Of a stretch of DNA of 9,319 nt, positions 5,394-9,319 are shown piece by piece. The stretch comes from an uncultured Roseburia sp. (GTDB lineage Bacteria; Bacillota; Clostridia; Lachnospirales; Lachnospiraceae): positions 1 through 9,319 of the forward strand of contig CAMTDY010000111.1 in the NCBI GenBank assembly GCA_947070915.1. The letters are read 5' to 3'. The notes under the pieces were generated by a model. The model saw nothing but the letters and a program-made list of their open reading frames with translations. It had not been told where the DNA came from and did not search any database. The position numbers and the translations under genes were made by a program. The stretch's first letter is position 1. Each line of letters opens with the position of its first letter.

Positions 5394-6257
5394 CTACCTA
5401 TAAAGATCTGTGACAAAAACAAAGCAGCGATAAGGAAGTTTTCTGCATTTTTCCTTGGCGGTCTTTGCCTTTTCCAGGTCATCAAAAATACCAAAGACGG
5501 TAGGGCCGCTGCCGCTCATAAGAGAACCCAGGGCGCCCTGTTCCAGCATTGTCTTTTTGATGTCTGCGATCTCCGGGTGTTCCGGGATGGTTACGGTTTC
5601 TAAAATGTTTGCCATGCTGCTGCACAGATCCCGGAGATCGTTTTTCCGGATACAATCTATCATATGGTCGATATCCGGATGTTTTGTCTGCCCGTCCAGT
5701 TTTAAATTTGAGTAGACAAATTTTGTCGAGACGTGAAAGCCTGGTTTTGCAATTAATACATAGCAGTCCGGCGCTTCGGGAAGCGGTGACAGGATTTCTC
5801 CGATACCTTCTGAAAGCGCGGTTCCCTTCATAATGCAATAGGGGATATCGGCGCCCAGGGTGACGCCCCGTTCCATCAGCTGCTGATCCGAAAGCCTGAG
5901 ATCAAATAAGCGGTTCATGGCGAGCAGGCAGGAAGCGGCGTCGGTGCTTCCCCCCGCCATACCGGCGGCGACAGGAATACGCTTGTCCAGCTGGATGCTG
6001 ACCCCGGTATCAATATGAAATTCATCCATCAGAAGCCTAGCGCTTTTGTATACGAGATTATCTTCGTTTACTGGAAGAAAGCCAAGATTTGTGGTCAGAT
6101 GTATCCCTGGAGTTTTTGATTTGGCGAGGGTAAGCCGGTCGAAGAGCCGGATACTCTGCATGATCATTTTTACCTCGTGATAGCCATCCTCCCGTCTGCG
6201 GATGACGTCCAGTCCGAGATTGATCTTGGCAGGAGCATTTATCCATAATGAATCCAT
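5394..6257 (-). CDS. ispE: 4-diphosphocytidyl-2-C-methyl-D-erythritol kinase
   Basis: This cytoplasmic GHMP-family kinase phosphorylates the 2-hydroxyl of CDP-methylerythritol with ATP, the fourth step of the non-mevalonate (MEP/DXP) isoprenoid pathway. The N-terminal APAKINLGLDV carries the catalytic-site lysine K11. The ATP loop is PVAAGMAGGSTDAAS (95-109). D137 in GADIPYC matches the catalytic aspartate, and the C-terminal GHMP motif is LMSGSGPTVFGIF (246-258). The 287-residue length is normal for IspE. The frame is open to 6335, but starting there would add 26 residues lacking homology and would lie upstream of the TATAAT box at 6286-6291; ATG 6257 (MDSLW) fits the family start, with ATG 6269 as the alternative. 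It is transcribed divergently from spoIIR. Confidence 0.96.
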   Translation of the reverse strand: MDSLWINAPAKINLGLDVIRRREDGYHEVKMIMQSIRLFDRLTLAKSKTPGIHLTTNLGFLPVNEDNLVYKSARLLMDEFHIDTGVSIQLDKRIPVAAGMAGGSTDAASCLLAMNRLFDLRLSDQQLMERGVTLGADIPYCIMKGTALSEGIGEILSPLPEAPDCYVLIAKPGFHVSTKFVYSNLKLDGQTKHPDIDHMIDCIRKNDLRDLCSSMANILETVTIPEHPEIADIKKTMLEQGALGSLMSGSGPTVFGIFDDLEKAKTAKEKCRKLPYRCFVFVTDLYR

Positions 6258-6285
6258 ATCGTTCACCATCTCTTTTTTTCTATAT

Positions 6286-6291
6286 ATTATA
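6286..6291 (-). promoter_or_regulatory. ispE promoter, extended -10
   Basis: The minus strand reads TGTTATAAT: a perfect TATAAT with the TGn extension (6286-6294). The -35 position, 17 bp further up, is only T-rich, which is tolerated when the -10 is extended. Transcription would start near 6279, giving a leader of about 22 nt to ATG 6257. Confidence 0.65.
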
Positions 6292-6304
6292 ACAAAGTTT
6301 GGCG

Positions 6305-6334
6305 GAATAAAAAAGATTTTATTGGGAAAAATCA
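6305..6334 (+). promoter_or_regulatory. Candidate sigma-F promoter of spoIIR
   Basis: GAATA at 6305-6309 fits GYWTA at four of five positions. After 14-15 bp comes GGGAAAAATCA (6324-6334), which in either of two registers matches the sigma-F -10 GGnnAnAWTR with one mismatch. In Bacillus subtilis spoIIR is transcribed in the forespore by sigma-F, so the site is expected in principle. The leader to ATG 6399 would be about 60 nt. The match is modest and the region is A-rich, so chance is possible. Confidence 0.35.
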
Positions 6335-6398
6335 TAAAAAGAAAATTTGCACTGACTTGACAGAGGGGTCGGGCTGTAAAAATCAGGAGGAATAGAGA

Positions 6399-7019
6399 AT
6401 GAAAAGAGTTTTACTGGCAGCAGCTGTGTTATTTGTCTGCGGGCTGATGTATCTTTATGGAAAGGCGACAGAGGGTGATAAAATGCAGCGGGATATCGCA
6501 GAACAGGTCATCCGGCTTCATGTGGTGGCAAACAGCGACAGCGCGGAAGACCAGAAACTGAAACTGGAAGTAAAAGAGGAAGTTGTCCGGATGCTCCGTG
6601 ATGAACTGGTACAGGACACCTCTGTGATCTCTGCCCAGCAGACACTGCGGGATCATTTAAGGGAAGTAGAGCAGACCGCTTCGGACTACATACAGAGAAA
6701 AGGTTATGATTATGAAGTGAAGGCGGAGCTTGGTACCTGTTATTTTCCTGTAAAACAATACGGGGATATGACGTTTCCGGCGGGGGAATATAAGGCGCTG
6801 AAAGTCAATATTGGAAAGCATGAGGGGAAGAACTGGTGGTGCGTCATGTATCCAACTCTTTGTTTTGTCGACAGCACGTATCAGACCGTGCCAGAGGAAT
6901 CCAAAGAAAAGCTGAAGGAAAATCTGTCCGAGGAGGAATATGAGTCTCTGCTCAAGGGAGGAGAGGATGTGGAATACGGTTTTAAGATCGTGGATTTTCT
7001 GGCAGGCCTGTTGTCGTGA
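6399..7019 (+). CDS. spoIIR: Stage II sporulation protein R
   Basis: SpoIIR is the forespore-made signalling protein that crosses the septum membrane and triggers the SpoIIGA protease to process pro-sigma-E in the mother cell. The 206-residue product has a signal/anchor segment at about 4-21 (VLLAAAVLFVCGLMYLY). The conserved IRLHVVANSDSAEDQKLKL (38-56) follows, then CYFPVKQYGDMTFPAGEYK (114-132), and NWWCVMYPTLCFVD (145-158), all signatures of the family. CAGGAGG lies 8 nt before ATG 6399. The gene stands alone on the plus strand, divergent from ispE. Its presence marks the host as an endospore former, or a descendant of one. No terminator is apparent after the stop. Confidence 0.95.
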   Translation: MKRVLLAAAVLFVCGLMYLYGKATEGDKMQRDIAEQVIRLHVVANSDSAEDQKLKLEVKEEVVRMLRDELVQDTSVISAQQTLRDHLREVEQTASDYIQRKGYDYEVKAELGTCYFPVKQYGDMTFPAGEYKALKVNIGKHEGKNWWCVMYPTLCFVDSTYQTVPEESKEKLKENLSEEEYESLLKGGEDVEYGFKIVDFLAGLLS

Positions 7020-7085
7020 AGGGGCAAGGGGCAGGGGCAAAGGAACCGCCTGATCTGGCTGGCTGCAGGAAATTGTGGAAAGGAT

Positions 7086-7112
7086 TAAAGGATTCAGGGA
7101 TTCAACCGAAAT
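7086..7112 (+). promoter_or_regulatory. Candidate sigma-28 (SigD/FliA) promoter
   Basis: TAAA (7086-7089), exactly 15 bp, then ACCGAAAT (7105-7112). The consensus is TAAA-N15-GCCGATAT, so the -35 is perfect and the -10 matches at six of eight positions, including the CCGA core. The start site would fall near 7119, just ahead of the GGAGAG ribosome binding site at 7132-7137. This would place the following gene in the flagellar late-gene regulon. Confidence 0.5.
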
Positions 7113-7142
7113 ATATAGTAGCAATTATTTCGGAGAGTGAGT

Positions 7143-9319
7143 GTGAAATCTATGATCATCAACAGCAACAAGATTTCCATTGACTTTAAAGACACAGACT
7201 ACGCAAAGGGCTTAGGGGTGTCGGTACAGAATGCCAGGGAAGGCAGCATTTCCAACATAGGAATTGAGTACACAACGGATTGTGCGGTACGAAAGGACAT
7301 GGGAAACAGTATCGTATATACAGATACGAATTATAAGAAAAACGTGCTGCAGGAAGCGGTTCAGGGATTGCCAGGCGACACTTTTGACCCGGCGGAATTC
7401 ATCAGCCAGAGTATGAACGGCGAAGATGCAAAAAGTATAGAGGATGAGGACGGCTCGATCTTGGAAGAATATGTGGCGTCCTCTTTGGAGCGCGCCCTGG
7501 AGAGAGTCAAAACCCAGCGGCGTGAAAATGCAGATGCAGTGGAGAAGCAGGTCGAGAACAGCGAAGAAAAAAAGGAATTTATGGATGAGATCGACCGGCG
7601 GATCAAGGAAGCTGCCCAGATGGCGGCCGGACTGCAGGGCATGTCGGAGGCAGCGGCGAAATATCTTCTGGAAAATGAACTTCCCGTGACGCCGGCAAAT
7701 ATAAAAGGAAGCCTGGCAGCGGGAGCAGTCTCCGGGAATGTTATGCCCACAGAGGGCAAGGAGCCTTTTGGGACAGTCCGGGATCAGGCAGAAACAATTT
7801 TAGAAAACAGTGGTCTTGCGGCAAATGAGGAAAATATGCAGGCGGCGGAGATGCTTTATGAAGAGGGAGCTCCGGTAACTGCTGAAAATGTCCGGAACTA
7901 TCAGGCACTTCAGGATCTGAAAGAGCTGTCGCCGGAAATGCTGGAGGACCGTATAGAAGATGAGGTGCTGGAGGGCATACTTCCAGAGGAGGCAGATCTT
8001 GCCAATATATCCCGGAAAGAAGCTGCGGACCGGCTGGAGAAGCTGGTACAGACCGATGAAGAGACGCTTCGTCACATGTTTGCAACGGACGCGGAAGTTA
8101 TAACTGCGAAGAGGCAGCTGGAAGAGATCCGGCTCACGATGACGATCGACGCGGCAAGACGAATGGAGAATAAAGGAATCCATCTGGATGTACAGAATCT
8201 GGTACAGATTGTAGATGAGTTAAAACAGATGGAACAGGAGGCATGCAGGGGATATCTGCAGGCATCCGGAGTAGAGCAGACAGAAGAAAATGTAGGGATC
8301 ATGGCAGATACCCTGCGGGCAAGGGAGGATATCCTGTCAGCGCCTGTAGCATCCTATGGCAGGACCATCGAGACGGTACAGAGCGATACCATCGCGGATG
8401 TGGCAGCCGCAGGCCGGGAAATGAGACTCCGGATGGAGAGCAGTTATGAGTCTGTGGGAACCGAAGTCAGGGCAGATCTGGGAGACCGGATCAGCAAGGC
8501 ATTTTCCAATGTAAATGATATACTGGAAGATCTTCAGCTGGAGCCTACGGCGATGAACCAGAGGGCAGTACGGATTCTTGCCTATAACCGCATGGAACTT
8601 ACCAGAGAAAATATTTTATCCATGAAGGAATACGATGACAAGGTAACGACTCTTGTCAGGGAACTCCGCCCCCAGGTAGTGGCGGAACTGATCCGGCGGA
8701 AGGAAAATCCAATGGAGATGAATCTGGATGAGCTGGGAGAAAAGGTTTCACAGATCAGTGAAGAGATTACCCAGGAGGATGTCTCTTTCCGGAAGTATTT
8801 GTGGAAACTGGACCACAGCGGCGGTATCTCAGAAGAAGAAAGAAAAAGCATGATCGGCATTTACCGGCTTTTAGATAAAGTAAATAAAAGTGACGGGGCG
8901 GTGATCGGACAGGTGGTCCGGGACGGCAGGGAATTGTCCTTTTCCTCCCTGTTATCAGCGATCCGCACGAGGAAATCCAAGGGCATTGACCGTGAGGTGG
9001 ATGATGACTTTGGAGGTTTAAAGGAAGTCATATCCAAGGGTGAGAGCATCAGCGACCAGATCAGTGTGGCATTCGGCAGCAGTGTGGTGTCGAAGCTTCA
9101 GAAAGAGCTTTCCCCGGCAGTATTAAAGGACCGGAATGACAGTTATATGAGTGATCCGCTGGAACTTCTGCTGGATGAATGCCAGGGAAGTGAAGAGGCG
9201 GCCAAAGAGACCGCGGAATACTATGAGCAGAGGGCAGAAGAATTAAGACATATGGCGTCAGAAAGTGACGAACAGATCTTACATATATTAAAGCAGATGG
9301 AGCTGCCAGACAGCCTTAT
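7143..9319 (+). CDS. Large DUF6240-type protein, function unknown (3' partial)
   Basis: The frame is open from here to the window edge, about 725 codons, with no stop. I see no signal peptide or membrane segment; the protein is acidic, Glu/Ala/Leu-rich and predicted mostly helical. A loosely repeated motif of the form PVTxENI appears in LPVTPANI (180-187), APVTAENV (243-250) and MELTRENI (484-491), each heading a helical unit. The block ISEEERKSMIGIYRLLDKVN (562-581), then KSDGAVIG (582-589), is what I recall from DUF6240 proteins of Lachnospiraceae, sometimes beside flagellar genes; this family name is from memory. GTG 7143 is chosen because GGAG at 7132-7135 is 7 nt away; ATG 7152 (MIINSNKISIDF) is the alternative. 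A sigma-28-like promoter lies just upstream. A role in flagellar assembly is inference only. Confidence 0.75.
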   Translation, partial: MKSMIINSNKISIDFKDTDYAKGLGVSVQNAREGSISNIGIEYTTDCAVRKDMGNSIVYTDTNYKKNVLQEAVQGLPGDTFDPAEFISQSMNGEDAKSIEDEDGSILEEYVASSLERALERVKTQRRENADAVEKQVENSEEKKEFMDEIDRRIKEAAQMAAGLQGMSEAAAKYLLENELPVTPANIKGSLAAGAVSGNVMPTEGKEPFGTVRDQAETILENSGLAANEENMQAAEMLYEEGAPVTAENVRNYQALQDLKELSPEMLEDRIEDEVLEGILPEEADLANISRKEAADRLEKLVQTDEETLRHMFATDAEVITAKRQLEEIRLTMTIDAARRMENKGIHLDVQNLVQIVDELKQMEQEACRGYLQASGVEQTEENVGIMADTLRAREDILSAPVASYGRTIETVQSDTIADVAAAGREMRLRMESSYESVGTEVRADLGDRISKAFSNVNDILEDLQLEPTAMNQRAVRILAYNRMELTRENILSMKEYDDKVTTLVRELRPQVVAELIRRKENPMEMNLDELGEKVSQISEEITQEDVSFRKYLWKLDHSGGISEEERKSMIGIYRLLDKVNKSDGAVIGQVVRDGRELSFSSLLSAIRTRKSKGIDREVDDDFGGLKEVISKGESISDQISVAFGSSVVSKLQKELSPAVLKDRNDSYMSDPLELLLDECQGSEEAAKETAEYYEQRAEELRHMASESDEQILHILKQMELPDSL

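Noticed and set aside
6258..6335. N-terminal extension of the ispE frame
   Set aside because: It lies over the TATAAT box and adds residues unlike any IspE N-terminus.
6357..6362. Perfect TTGACA upstream of spoIIR
   Set aside because: No acceptable -10 box lies 16-18 bp downstream; the sequence there is AAATCA and would crowd the ribosome binding site.
1..9319. CRISPR arrays, tRNA, rRNA and riboswitches
   Set aside because: No regularly spaced repeats, cloverleaf-like segments or recognisable riboswitch cores were seen; the non-coding gaps are all under 150 bp.

Overview
The window looks like one end of a draft-genome contig from a low-to-mid GC, spore-forming member of the Clostridia, most likely a Lachnospiraceae-type gut anaerobe. 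This rests on the SpoIIR gene, the strong AGGAGG-type ribosome binding sites, the DXP-pathway kinase IspE, a BspA-like leucine-rich-repeat surface protein with a lysine-rich FN3-like tail, and the style of the insertion sequences. No species can be named from the sequence alone. The first 46 bases are not biological: they are the Illumina Nextera read-1 adapter with an i5 index, so real DNA begins at base 47.

Bases 47-142 hold the last codons of an exported FN3-like protein. Bases 171-488 hold a broken IS1182-type transposase, directly abutted at 489 by a complete IS256-family element (489-1928, transposase on the minus strand). The right end of this IS folds into a terminator-like hairpin facing the genes that read toward it.

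Bases 1951-3582 form a compact minus-strand operon. In transcription order it encodes a small secreted protein with two EF-hand-like loops and a His/Gly/Cys-rich tail, an ECF-type sigma factor, and a single-pass RsgI-like anti-sigma factor that also ends in a His/Gly-rich tail. The sigma and anti-sigma genes overlap. This is the best candidate for an undescribed system: an envelope metal- or calcium-responsive sigma circuit. That function is inferred, not shown.

Bases 3684-5333 (minus) encode the leucine-rich-repeat surface protein and 5394-6257 (minus) encode IspE. A 141-bp divergent region separates ispE from spoIIR (6399-7019, plus); it carries an extended -10 promoter for ispE and a candidate sigma-F promoter for spoIIR. 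From 7143 to the window edge runs a large, Glu-rich, helical protein that I assign to the DUF6240 type. It is preceded by a candidate sigma-28 (flagellar) promoter. The right half is thus mostly ordinary chromosome, and the left edge is a mobile-element scar at a contig break.
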